DNA of 64,000 nt from an uncultured Eubacteriales bacterium (GTDB lineage Bacteria > Bacillota > Clostridia > Lachnospirales > Lachnospiraceae). Made by a program: the position numbers and the translations under genes. Below are positions 18,731 through 26,508 of the stretch, piece by piece (the first letter of the stretch is position 1; each line of letters starts with the position of its first letter). Where the stretch lies: contig OMWY01000009.1 in NCBI GenBank assembly GCA_900314885.1, positions 88,115 to 152,114 of the forward strand. Direction: 5' to 3'. A model generated the notes under the pieces. It saw only the letters and a list, made by a program, of their open reading frames with translations, did not search any database and was not told the DNA's origin.

Positions 18731-18815
18731 TTAATGACACTATGTATTGGCACATCTCATAAGAGGCATTTTATCATGATTAGGCGTTGGTGTCAATACT
18801 TAAAGTAATGACACC
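18731..18815. promoter_or_regulatory. Res-like recombination/operator sites of the serine recombinase
   Basis: A 27-bp near-palindrome at 18789-18815 has arms GGTGTCA and TGACACC and an inner TACTT/AAGTA pairing, with one mismatched pair. A second, diverged copy lies at 18731-18753 in which the minus strand reads GTGCCAATACATA against GTGTCAATACTTA in the first. Two such dimer sites about 60 bp apart directly upstream of a resolvase gene resemble subsites I and II of Tn3-type res, which also regulate the resolvase gene. Confidence 0.6.
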
Positions 18816-18937
18816 GGGCGAAGAATCACATACAACATTACATACAACACTTCGAGATGGACAATAATGCGCAAAAGCCGCTATCTGAAAGACTTCTGAG
18901 CGTTTTCCTGACTCTCAACTGTTGAAAAATTGATCGC

Positions 18938-18966
18938 TTGACAGAAAAGCTGATTGATGTTATAGT
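18938..18966 (+). promoter_or_regulatory. Promoter of a candidate antisense RNA
   Basis: TTGACA at 18938-18943, 17-nt spacer, TATAGT at 18961-18966. No open frame with a ribosome binding site follows; a terminator lies about 60 nt downstream of the predicted start. Confidence 0.7.
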
Positions 18967-18972
18967 AAGAAT

Positions 18973-19062
18973 ATAAGAAGGCGCCATCAACAGATGGTCA
19001 ACCCTCGCGACTACAATCAAAAGAAATGACCGTGTCCTTTGCGAGTGGGGCGGTCATTTTTT
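18973..19062 (+). ncRNA. Candidate type I antitoxin antisense RNA, about 90 nt
   Basis: A strong promoter and a strong terminator define a short RNA whose 3' part is complementary to the last roughly 15 codons and the stop of the small minus-strand gene at 19017-19160. It has an internal CCATC/GATGG hairpin near its 5' end. Convergent overlap at the 3' end of a small hydrophobic-peptide gene is the architecture of txpA/RatA-type systems. No similarity to a named RNA family was recognised; expression is inferred. Confidence 0.55.
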
Positions 19063-19160
19063 GATTTCATCATCTCTACAAACTGACCTACAGCGACTCC
19101 GGCTCCAAAGATCAAGTCGACGAAGTTTATGAGGTCCATGATATCAATGACTATCTTCAT
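19017..19160 (-). CDS. Candidate type I toxin, 47-aa hydrophobic peptide
   Basis: The frame encodes a peptide starting MKIVIDIMDLINFV, with a hydrophobic or amphipathic segment of about 25 residues (to QFVEMM) and a charged tail rich in Lys, Arg and His that ends GHGHFF. The start is very well supported by AAAGGAGG 8 nt upstream of the ATG. Its 3' end overlaps the candidate antisense RNA, and its own promoter (19300-19328) and structured 5' leader are visible. Size, charge pattern and arrangement fit membrane-acting type I toxins of Firmicutes, but I recognise no named family. A small non-toxic membrane peptide is the alternative. Confidence 0.6.
   Translation of the reverse strand: MKIVIDIMDLINFVDLIFGAGVAVGQFVEMMKSKNDRPTRKGHGHFF
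19025..19062 (+). terminator. Terminator of the candidate antisense RNA
   Basis: AATGACCG pairs with CGGTCATT across an 18-nt loop and is followed by a run of six T. The stem lies inside the 3' coding part of the opposite small gene. Confidence 0.75.
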
Positions 19161-19211
19161 TTGCCTGCCCTCCTTTCCGCACACCGAAAAAGAAACATCG
19201 GTACGCTAGTT

Positions 19212-19229
19212 AGAGGGGCGAGCCCCTCT
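19212..19229 (-). promoter_or_regulatory. Stem-loop in the toxin mRNA leader
   Basis: AGAGGGGC pairs with GCCCCTCT almost without loop, about 40 nt before the AAAGGAGG site. A second hairpin CGGAGC/GCTCCG (19279-19292) sits at the predicted 5' end of the same RNA. Such 5' structures are typical of long-lived, translation-controlled type I toxin mRNAs. Confidence 0.45.
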
Positions 19230-19299
19230 GCGCCTTTTAAAACCAGAGGGTTGACCACCTGCCATCATGACAGCGCCACGGAGCAAGCTCCGCATAAGT

Positions 19300-19328
19300 A
19301 GCATAACATCTGTGTATTCCAATTTCAA
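19300..19328 (-). promoter_or_regulatory. Promoter of the candidate toxin mRNA
   Basis: On the minus strand TTGAAA (19323-19328), 17-nt spacer, TATGCT (19300-19305). The predicted leader before the toxin start is about 130 nt. Confidence 0.6.
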
Positions 19329-19420
19329 GCTGTGTTATGTTTTTTTTACGTGGTTCATAACAACTTCTATGTTAAAGATTACATACCATAAGTCTACCTG
19401 TGAGCCGTGAGAGATATTTA

Positions 19421-19461
19421 AGCAAAATTGGCTTGCATTTTAACCTAAATTAGTCTATAAT
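19421..19461 (+). promoter_or_regulatory. Promoter and putative autoregulatory operator of the LacI gene
   Basis: TTGCAT (19433-19438), 17-nt spacer, TATAAT (19456-19461). Immediately upstream is the near-palindrome AGCAAAATTGGCT (19421-19433), which resembles AGCTAAATTTGGCT at 20811-20824 in front of the mannan operon. TTAACC and GGTTAA also bracket the -10 region. Confidence 0.6.
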
Positions 19462-19532
19462 TGGGTTAAATATTAAGTAAGGGCGGGAAAGTACCCATAA
19501 CCCTTACTTATAACCAATCCGGAGGCAGGACT

Positions 19533-20561
19533 ATGGCTAAAACAATCACACTTGCTGATATAGCGAAGCGTGTCGGCGTCAGCACAGTTACGGTATCGAA
19601 GGCACTTTCGGGACAGAAGGGTGTCAGCGAAGCCATGAGGAAGAAGATAATAGAGATTGCGGATGACCTGGGCTACCACAGGCAGGAGAGGATGAAGAGA
19701 GTTTCGGCCGAACCCAGGAGCTATAATATAGGCGTCCTCATTTCCGACTTCTACCTGGGAAAATATGAGACATTTTACTCCCTCTTCTACCAGCAGGTGG
19801 CTGCGGCAGCCCTCGCGAGGGGCAGCTTTGTCCTGATGGAGGGCATTTCATCCGAAGAGGAAAAGGAGTGCCATGTACCTAAGCTTGTAGCTGAAGGAAA
19901 GGTGGATGGGGTTATTGTCATAGGGAAGCTCTCGGAGGCTTACCTTGCCATGCTTCATAAGAAGAAAGCTCTGCCTATAGTTTACCTTGACTTTTCTACA
20001 AATGATTCCACTGCGGACGCTGTCATTTCTAACAGCTACTACGGGGAATACTGCGTGACGAACTACCTCTTCGAGCATGGCCACAGGAAAATAGGCTTTG
20101 TCGGAACGGTGCTTGCGACGGAGTCAATTACTGACAGGTATTTAGGATATACGAAATCGCTCATGGAGCACGGCGGTAAGCCGGAGGATATCATAATTGT
20201 TCCTGACAGGGATATAGAGACAGGTAAAATGTACCCTGAGCTTGAGATGGAATTTCCCGATAAGAAGCATATGCCTACGGCTTTCGTCTGCAACTGCGAC
20301 CTTACGGCAAGCTATGTTGTAAGGCGCCTGAGGCATGACGGTTATAGGGTACCTGAGGATATATCGGTGTGCGGCTATGATAATTACCTCTTCCCGGGCC
20401 TCTGCGATATTCCGCTCACAACCTATGAGGTTGATATGAAGGAAATGGCTAAGAAGGCGGTCTCTATCGTGGTTCACAAGATCGAGGGGAGACCTTATCA
20501 CGCCGGCCTATCCATAGTGGAGGGCAGCCTTATAGAGAGAGAAAGCGTAAAGACAATTTAG
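19533..20561 (+). CDS. LacI-family regulator of the mannan locus
   Basis: A 342-residue LacI/GalR repressor. The N-terminal HTH is ITLADIAKRVGVSTVTVSKALSG followed by the hinge helix; the remainder is a periplasmic-binding-protein-like effector domain ending in the usual dimerisation segment. GGAGG precedes the ATG. It is followed by a strong terminator and then the mannan-degradation operon, so it most likely represses that operon; the ligand is probably a manno-oligosaccharide or phosphorylase product. Shared operator-like sequences in front of both transcription units support autoregulation plus operon control. Confidence 0.9.
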   Translation: MAKTITLADIAKRVGVSTVTVSKALSGQKGVSEAMRKKIIEIADDLGYHRQERMKRVSAEPRSYNIGVLISDFYLGKYETFYSLFYQQVAAAALARGSFVLMEGISSEEEKECHVPKLVAEGKVDGVIVIGKLSEAYLAMLHKKKALPIVYLDFSTNDSTADAVISNSYYGEYCVTNYLFEHGHRKIGFVGTVLATESITDRYLGYTKSLMEHGGKPEDIIIVPDRDIETGKMYPELEMEFPDKKHMPTAFVCNCDLTASYVVRRLRHDGYRVPEDISVCGYDNYLFPGLCDIPLTTYEVDMKEMAKKAVSIVVHKIEGRPYHAGLSIVEGSLIERESVKTI

Positions 20562-20580
20562 AATCACAAACATAGTAATT

Positions 20581-20622
20581 AAGAGCCCGGTCGTCCGGAA
20601 ATTGGATGACCGGGCTCTTTTT
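20581..20622 (+). terminator. Terminator of the LacI gene
   Basis: AAGAGCCCGGTC pairs perfectly with GACCGGGCTCTT, followed by TTTTT. A very stable hairpin, so operon transcription must start at its own promoter downstream. Confidence 0.9.
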
Positions 20623-20774
20623 GTTTTCTGTTAGCTAGCTAATAAAGAAAAATTAGCCTTGCAATATGGGAAACACCGAAAATTCAACAGATCAATTATT
20701 TGTCATAATAACCAAATATTAATCAATAAACTTGTGAAAATTGTACAAAGTTACTTAATAAGTGTCAAAAACTC

Positions 20775-20824
20775 TTGATTATATTGTTTAAAAGTGTTAT
20801 CTTTGAGGTAAGCTAAATTTGGCT
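20775..20824 (+). promoter_or_regulatory. Mannan operon promoter with LacI operator candidate
   Basis: TTGATT (20775-20780), 17-nt spacer, TATCTT (20798-20803). The near-palindrome AGCTAAATTTGGCT (20811-20824) covers the predicted transcription start, a position suited to repression by the LacI protein encoded upstream. Confidence 0.6.
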
Positions 20825-20869
20825 AATTAATCTGATTAATATTAAGCCTGACTAATGGAGGAAAAACTT

Positions 20870-21895
20870 ATGTCAACTGTCACATTTATAGACAAGACCT
20901 CCCTGCCGAATATCCCATGGCAGGAGAAACCGGCGCAGATGGGGGACGCGCCTGTATGGAAGTACACGGAGAATCCTATCATCGACAGGAACCCGCTTAA
21001 GAACGTAGCGAGAATCTTTAACTCGGCCGTTGTTCCTTACGAGGGAAAGTTCATCGGCGTCTTCAGGGGCGAGCAGACGAACGGGGTTCCTTATATCTAC
21101 CTCGGTCACAGCGAAGACGGTATCCACTGGAGCTTCGATGAGGAGAAGATTCATTTCGTGGATGAGAATGGAAATGACTTCATGCCGGGTTACGCTTATG
21201 ACCCTCGCCTCGTTAAGGTAGAGGACAATTACTATATCATCTGGTGCACCGATTTCTACGGGGCGGCCATCGGAATGGCGAAGACAAAGGACTTCAAGAA
21301 ATTTGTAAGGATCGAAAATCCATTTATACCATTTAACAGGAACGCAGTCCTCTTCCCGAGAAAGATTAACGGAAACTTCGTACTCCTTTCAAGGCCAAGC
21401 GACTCAGGCCACACGCCTTTCGGGGATATTTTCCTTAGCGAAAGTCCTGACCTTGTATACTGGGGTAAGCACCGTCACGTGATGTCACGAGGCTATGAGT
21501 GGTGGGAATCACTTAAGGTTGGCGGCGGGGCAGCTCCTATCGAGACATCCGAGGGCTGGCTTCTCTTCTACCATGGCGTAGCGGGAACCTGCAACGGCTA
21601 CGTCTACAGCATTGGAGGAGCCATCCTTGATATAGACAATCCTTCTATCGTTAAGTACAGGTGCGAGAACTTCCTTCTCACTCCGACCGAATGGTATGAG
21701 GAGAGGGGATTTGTGCCAAATGTCTGCTTCCCATGCGCAACTCTCGAAGACGCCGATACGGGAAGAATCGCTATATACTATGGCGCTGCCGACAGCTATG
21801 TAGGCCTTGCCTTCACTAAGCTTGATGAGGTTGTCGACTATATAGAGGACCACAGCGTTGTAAGAGACCAGGACACTGAGATAGGTATTAAGTAA
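20870..21895 (+). CDS. GH130 beta-1,4-mannooligosaccharide / mannosylglucose phosphorylase
   Basis: A cytoplasmic inverting phosphorylase of the five-bladed beta-propeller family GH130, releasing mannose 1-phosphate from the non-reducing end of beta-mannosides. Family landmarks are ENPIIDRNP, ARIFNSAVVPYEGKFIGVFRGE, the catalytic Asp111 in AYDPRLVK, and the phosphate-binding Arg/His regions near SRPSDSGHTPFGD and FYHGV. Length 341 aa fits the GH130_2 group typified by mannooligosaccharide phosphorylase. The ATG at 20870 is chosen because GGAGGAA lies 7 nt upstream; the ATG at 20855 contains that site. It is first in the mannan operon, before GH26 mannanase. Confidence 0.9.
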   Translation: MSTVTFIDKTSLPNIPWQEKPAQMGDAPVWKYTENPIIDRNPLKNVARIFNSAVVPYEGKFIGVFRGEQTNGVPYIYLGHSEDGIHWSFDEEKIHFVDENGNDFMPGYAYDPRLVKVEDNYYIIWCTDFYGAAIGMAKTKDFKKFVRIENPFIPFNRNAVLFPRKINGNFVLLSRPSDSGHTPFGDIFLSESPDLVYWGKHRHVMSRGYEWWESLKVGGGAAPIETSEGWLLFYHGVAGTCNGYVYSIGGAILDIDNPSIVKYRCENFLLTPTEWYEERGFVPNVCFPCATLEDADTGRIAIYYGAADSYVGLAFTKLDEVVDYIEDHSVVRDQDTEIGIK

Positions 21896-21916
21896 GGTAA
21901 TTTAAGGTATAAGCTT

Positions 21917-23482
21917 ATGTTAAGAAAATGTATGGGATTTATTCTTCCGTTGGCTGTCGCGACGGCTACCCTTCTTCCGGCCTGCGGTGGTAAGAAGGTT
22001 GATAACGAAGGCGCTTCAGCCGGTAAAAATGTGGCTGTAGAGGAGGAAAGCAGCGTGGCAGAGGTTAAGAGCGAATTTGTTCCGGAAATTGTAGGAACAT
22101 ACGAGGCTGAAGACGGAACATTTCAAGGAAATGTGAAATCGGGATCGAGCCGTTCCGGATATTCGGGAACAGGCTACGCGACCGGCTTTAACAAGGCGGA
22201 AGAGGATACCTGTACATTTTCAATAGACATAAGCGATACAGGCTTCTACGATCTTGACTTTACCGGGGCCGCCGACGACCACAAGGAGAACAAGGTTTAT
22301 GTTGACGGCGCCTATATGGGCGTGGTTGTCTATGAGAAGGGCGGATACGCTGATTCCTATATCAAGCGAGTCTACCTTGAGACCGGGAAGCATGAGGTAA
22401 AGGTTGAAGCCTACTGGGGCTACATCGACCTCGATAAGCTCACAGTCGCGACAAGCGAGCCGATTCCGGATGACTTCTATGAGGTAAACGCGAAGCTAAT
22501 AAACCCGAACGCTGATGAAAATACAAGGCGTCTCATGAGTTACCTCGCCGACAATTACGGAAAGAAGGTTCTCTCGGGTCAGTATTCACAGGACGGGATG
22601 CTTGGCAAGGAATTTTCGGTAGTTAAGAAGGTAACGGGTAAAACGCCTGCGATCATTGGCCTTGACATGATTGACTACTCTCCGTCAAGAGCAGCCCATG
22701 ACCTTAAGTCAAACGCGGTTCAGTCGGCGATAAATTTCTGGAACCAGGGTGGCATAGTAACATTTTGCTGGCACTGGAATCTTGACGAGAAGTACTGCAC
22801 CAAGGAATGGTGGCAGGGATTCTCTTCAGATACGACAAACTTTGATATAGAAAAGGTTATGAACGGAGAAGACCAAGAGGCCTATGACCTCTTGATGAGG
22901 GATATCGACGTCATAGCGGGGAAATTAAAGGAGCTTCAGGACGCGGGAGTGCCTGTAATATGGAGACCGCTTCACGAAGCCGGCGGAGGCTGGTTCTGGT
23001 GGGGCGAGAAGGGGCCGGAGCCATATAAGAAGCTATATAGGCTCCTCTACGATAAGCTTACGAATGAATACGGACTGAATAACCTGATCTGGCTCTGGAA
23101 CGGCCAGGACAAGGACTTTTATCCGGGCGATGAATACGTGGATATCATAGGCGAGGACATTTACCCGGGCGAGAAGGTCTACAGCTCACAGGCGAGCAAA
23201 TATTTCGAAGCGGCGGCCTATACTGACGCTAAGAAAATGGTTGTCCTCTCTGAAAACGGCTGCGTGCCTGACCCTGACCTCCTTAAGAGAGACGGCGCCA
23301 TGTGGGGCTTCTGGTGCACATGGGGACAGGAGTTCGTGGCGAAGGATATAGCGGTGTACTCTTACAGCGATCAGTACACTGAGGCGGACAAGCTGAAGGA
23401 ATTTTATGAAAATGACCTGGTGATTACCGAGGATGAGCTTCCGGATCTTAAGCAGTATCCGATAAGGGAGGAATTACAGTGA
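21917..23482 (+). CDS. GH26 beta-mannanase lipoprotein with a carbohydrate-binding module
   Basis: A surface-anchored endo-beta-1,4-mannanase or mannobiohydrolase. The signal peptide ends in lipobox LPAC (Cys23), then comes a linker and a CBM6/35-type jelly roll (about residues 58-188, starting TYEAEDGTF and ending VEAYWGYIDLDKLTV), then the GH26 TIM barrel (about 195-510). The acid/base is Glu354 in RPLHEAGGGWFWW and the nucleophile Glu446 in VLSENG. It would cut mannan or glucomannan at the surface for the importers downstream. Its last 4 bp overlap the next gene. Confidence 0.92.
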   Translation: MLRKCMGFILPLAVATATLLPACGGKKVDNEGASAGKNVAVEEESSVAEVKSEFVPEIVGTYEAEDGTFQGNVKSGSSRSGYSGTGYATGFNKAEEDTCTFSIDISDTGFYDLDFTGAADDHKENKVYVDGAYMGVVVYEKGGYADSYIKRVYLETGKHEVKVEAYWGYIDLDKLTVATSEPIPDDFYEVNAKLINPNADENTRRLMSYLADNYGKKVLSGQYSQDGMLGKEFSVVKKVTGKTPAIIGLDMIDYSPSRAAHDLKSNAVQSAINFWNQGGIVTFCWHWNLDEKYCTKEWWQGFSSDTTNFDIEKVMNGEDQEAYDLLMRDIDVIAGKLKELQDAGVPVIWRPLHEAGGGWFWWGEKGPEPYKKLYRLLYDKLTNEYGLNNLIWLWNGQDKDFYPGDEYVDIIGEDIYPGEKVYSSQASKYFEAAAYTDAKKMVVLSENGCVPDPDLLKRDGAMWGFWCTWGQEFVAKDIAVYSYSDQYTEADKLKEFYENDLVITEDELPDLKQYPIREELQ

Positions 23483-26400
23483 AGAAATTTAAATTACCTA
23501 AAAGGTTCACTGCCCTCGCCCTTGCGGCCTCACTCCTTATAGCGGGGACCGTGATACCGGGAATTCCCGCTAAGGCGGAGACGGACAAGACCTATGAGGA
23601 CTTCGAAAATCTTGTAAGTACATATTCCGTGGATCCTTCGATTCCGGCCTACAATACCTACAGGACAGAGTTCGATCAGACATTTCCCGATAAGGAAAAT
23701 GTCGTAACTGCTGATAATCTGGTCCGCTTCGAGACAGGCGGCGAAACCGCAAGTCCCGAGGTTCTTAAGGACTATGAGGGAGAGGCGGGGAACAGCCTTT
23801 ATACAGGCGAGGAGGATCTTGCCGAATTTGAATTTGATATCAATGAGACCGGCTATTACGCCGTCTCGCTAAAATATTTTCCTGTTGAGGGAAAGAATTC
23901 CGAGATTCAGAGGGCTTTCTTTATAGATGGGGCGCTTCCTTTTAAGGAATTTTCTTTAATAGAACTCAACAGAATCTGGGCAACCGATGTCACGGAGAGC
24001 CATACGGATGAAAATGGCATCGAGGTTAAGAATTGGGAGACCGATAACCAGGGATTCCAGGTAAAGCCCGAGGCCATAGAGGCTCCTGAATGGGTTACGA
24101 CATATCTCCATGATTCAAATGGCTACATCACCGAACCGCTGATGGTTTACCTTGAAGCGGGAAAGCACACCATTTCCATCATGTCCCAGAAGGAACCTAT
24201 GGTTATAGGGAGCATAATATTTAAAAAGCCTGAAGAGGTTAGGCCCTACAAGGACGTGAAGGCTGACTGGGATAAGGCGGGCTTCGCTGATACGAGTAAG
24301 GTAAATGTAAGGATTGAGGCCGAAAACGAGGCTAAAATGTCCTCCCAGATGCTCTACCCTAGGCAGGATCAGTCATCACCGGCAGTCTACCCATCAAGCC
24401 CTAAGCTCCTATTAAATAATACAGTCGGCGGAACCTCGTGGCAGCAGGCGGGCCAGTGGATAGAGTGGAATTTTGAAGTGCCTGAGGCGGGATACTACAA
24501 TATTTCCATGTTCTGTAAGCAGAACTTCGTAAGAGGTATCGATGTCACGAGGAAGATCTATATCGACGGGGAGGTTCCCTTCGAGGAATTCAACAACTAC
24601 GGCTTTGCCTATGGCCAGACCTGGAGACATGAGGTTCTTTCGGATGAAAACGGGAGTCCATATGAGATTTACCTCGATAAGGGAAGTCATACCCTCAAAA
24701 TGGAAGTAGTGCTCGGTGATATGGCTTCTATCATAAGCAATGTTCAGAATACCGTCCAGCTCCTAAACTCCATCTACCGCCAGGTTATTTACATCACGGG
24801 CGTGTCGCCTGATATTTACAGAGATTACCAGATAGAGGCAAGCCTTCCAAGCTTAAATGGAGAGCTTGTTGAGGCTAAGAAGGGAATAGATGATACCTTA
24901 GCCGCACTCAGGGTTACAGCGGGCAACAACAGCGACAAGCTGACGGTCCTTGAGACCATGAGCGACCAGCTTGGCGAGCTAATAGAGGACGAGGAACATT
25001 TCACAGAGGTTATCTCTTCCTACAAGGTAAACGTAAGAGCCTGCGGAAACTGGATAACCCAGGTACTTCCTCAGCCGCTCGCTATCGACAGGATAATGAT
25101 TTATTCGCCCGACAGCAAGCCTTCGATTCCGGGAAGCAACTGGTTCTCAGGGGCAGGCTACGAGCTTTCGAGGCTTTATTATTCATTCATAATCGACTAC
25201 AACCAGATCGGAAATGTGGTCGATGAAAATGAAGGCGATGGCACAACCCTTACACTCTGGATAGGTACCGGACGAGACCAGGCTAACGTTATCAAGGCCT
25301 TAATCGATGAGAACTTCACGAATAAGACGGGTATAAATGTAAATGTCCAGCTCGTCGATATGAATACCCTCCTGCGCGCGACACTTGCGGGCGAGGGTCC
25401 CGATGTGGCGATCCAGGTCGCGAACACGAACGGTATCGCGGGAGCTGTCCTTAATACAGGAAACGATACGCCGGTAAACTATGGGCTCAGGCACGCGGTG
25501 CTTGATCTCACGAAGTTCTCTGACTACGATGAGGTCGCTAAGAGATTTTCAGAGAGCGCCATAGTTCCATTTTCCTTTGACGGCGCGACCTACGCCCTCC
25601 CTGATACCGAAACATTTCCTATGATGTTCTACAGAAAGGATATCTTAGCTGAAATAGGGCTTGACGTCCCGAAGACCTGGGATCAGGTGAAGGTAGCCAT
25701 GACCGTCCTCTCAAAGAATCAGATGGAATTCGGCATGCTTCCTACAGAGCAGATCTTCGCCATGCTCCTCTTCCAGAACGGTGGAGAGTACTATACTGAA
25801 AATGGTGACAGATCGGCCCTCGATTCTGATATAGCGGTAAATACATTTAAGGAATATTGCGAATTCTATACGGATTATAAGCTCGATAAGGCGACGAGCC
25901 TTGAGGAACGATTCCGTACAGGCGAGTGTCCGATCATCATTTCAGACTATACGACCTATAACAACATGCAGGTTTCTGCGCCTGATATCGAAGGCCTTTG
26001 GGATTTCACTGTTGTTCCGGGAGTCATGAATGAGGATGGCACCATAAATCACGCGACCGGAGCTACGGGACTGGCTGATATCATAATGGCGAACACTAAG
26101 CACCCCGATGAGAGCTGGGAGTTCTTAAAATGGTGGACTAGCGCCGAAACGCAGACCCTTTACGGGCGTGAAATGGAGAGCCTCATGGGAGCGAGCGCGA
26201 GGGTTGCTACGGCGAATCTCGAAGCCCTCTCAAATCTCTCATGGCCGATTAAGGATTACAACGAGCTCATGGAGCAGTTTGACCAGGTCAGAGGTATACC
26301 TCAGGTGCCGGGCGGATATTATTCATGGCGTAACGTAAATAACGCTTTCTATACAGTAACTACGGATTCCTCTAGCACGGGCAGGACCTACACGGCTACC

Positions 26401-26508
26401 CCGAGAGAGGAGCTCATGGATAATGTAATTTACATAAATCAGGAAATAGACTACAAGAGGACAGAGTTCAGGCTTCCTCTTGCGGACGGAAAGGCGGTGG
26501 CGAAATGA
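23479..26508 (+). CDS. Very large sugar-binding protein fused to carbohydrate-binding-type modules
   Basis: A 1009-residue exported protein. The signal peptide (ending AKAE) has no lipobox cysteine. Two jelly-roll modules follow, about residues 60-255 and 270-430, both with the pattern of an acidic beta-strand block ending in LEAGKHTISI or LDKGSHTLKM, as in CBM6/35 domains. A helical region (about 440-560) leads into a family 1 solute-binding domain (about 590-950: LTLWIGTGRDQANVIKALIDENF, then MFYRKDILAEIGLDVPKTWDQ). GTG start with GGGAGG upstream. Typical binding proteins are about 430 aa. Its position before two permease genes makes it their binding component, with extra modules that may dock polysaccharide. 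Confidence 0.82.
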   Translation: MKKFKLPKRFTALALAASLLIAGTVIPGIPAKAETDKTYEDFENLVSTYSVDPSIPAYNTYRTEFDQTFPDKENVVTADNLVRFETGGETASPEVLKDYEGEAGNSLYTGEEDLAEFEFDINETGYYAVSLKYFPVEGKNSEIQRAFFIDGALPFKEFSLIELNRIWATDVTESHTDENGIEVKNWETDNQGFQVKPEAIEAPEWVTTYLHDSNGYITEPLMVYLEAGKHTISIMSQKEPMVIGSIIFKKPEEVRPYKDVKADWDKAGFADTSKVNVRIEAENEAKMSSQMLYPRQDQSSPAVYPSSPKLLLNNTVGGTSWQQAGQWIEWNFEVPEAGYYNISMFCKQNFVRGIDVTRKIYIDGEVPFEEFNNYGFAYGQTWRHEVLSDENGSPYEIYLDKGSHTLKMEVVLGDMASIISNVQNTVQLLNSIYRQVIYITGVSPDIYRDYQIEASLPSLNGELVEAKKGIDDTLAALRVTAGNNSDKLTVLETMSDQLGELIEDEEHFTEVISSYKVNVRACGNWITQVLPQPLAIDRIMIYSPDSKPSIPGSNWFSGAGYELSRLYYSFIIDYNQIGNVVDENEGDGTTLTLWIGTGRDQANVIKALIDENFTNKTGINVNVQLVDMNTLLRATLAGEGPDVAIQVANTNGIAGAVLNTGNDTPVNYGLRHAVLDLTKFSDYDEVAKRFSESAIVPFSFDGATYALPDTETFPMMFYRKDILAEIGLDVPKTWDQVKVAMTVLSKNQMEFGMLPTEQIFAMLLFQNGGEYYTENGDRSALDSDIAVNTFKEYCEFYTDYKLDKATSLEERFRTGECPIIISDYTTYNNMQVSAPDIEGLWDFTVVPGVMNEDGTINHATGATGLADIIMANTKHPDESWEFLKWWTSAETQTLYGREMESLMGASARVATANLEALSNLSWPIKDYNELMEQFDQVRGIPQVPGGYYSWRNVNNAFYTVTTDSSSTGRTYTATPREELMDNVIYINQEIDYKRTEFRLPLADGKAVAK

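Larger units (their letters stand above)
20562..20869. other. 308-bp regulatory intergenic region before the mannan operon
   Basis: It holds the LacI-gene terminator, AT-rich DNA with an inverted repeat GCTAAT/ATTAGC near 20637-20663, the operon promoter and the AGCTAAATTTGGCT operator candidate. A further inverted repeat GGCTAATTAAT/ATTAATATTAAGCC occupies 20821-20848. No gene was seen. Confidence 0.5.

Noticed and set aside
20855..20869. Upstream ATG of the GH130 gene
   Set aside because: It contains the GGAGG ribosome binding site that serves the ATG at 20870.
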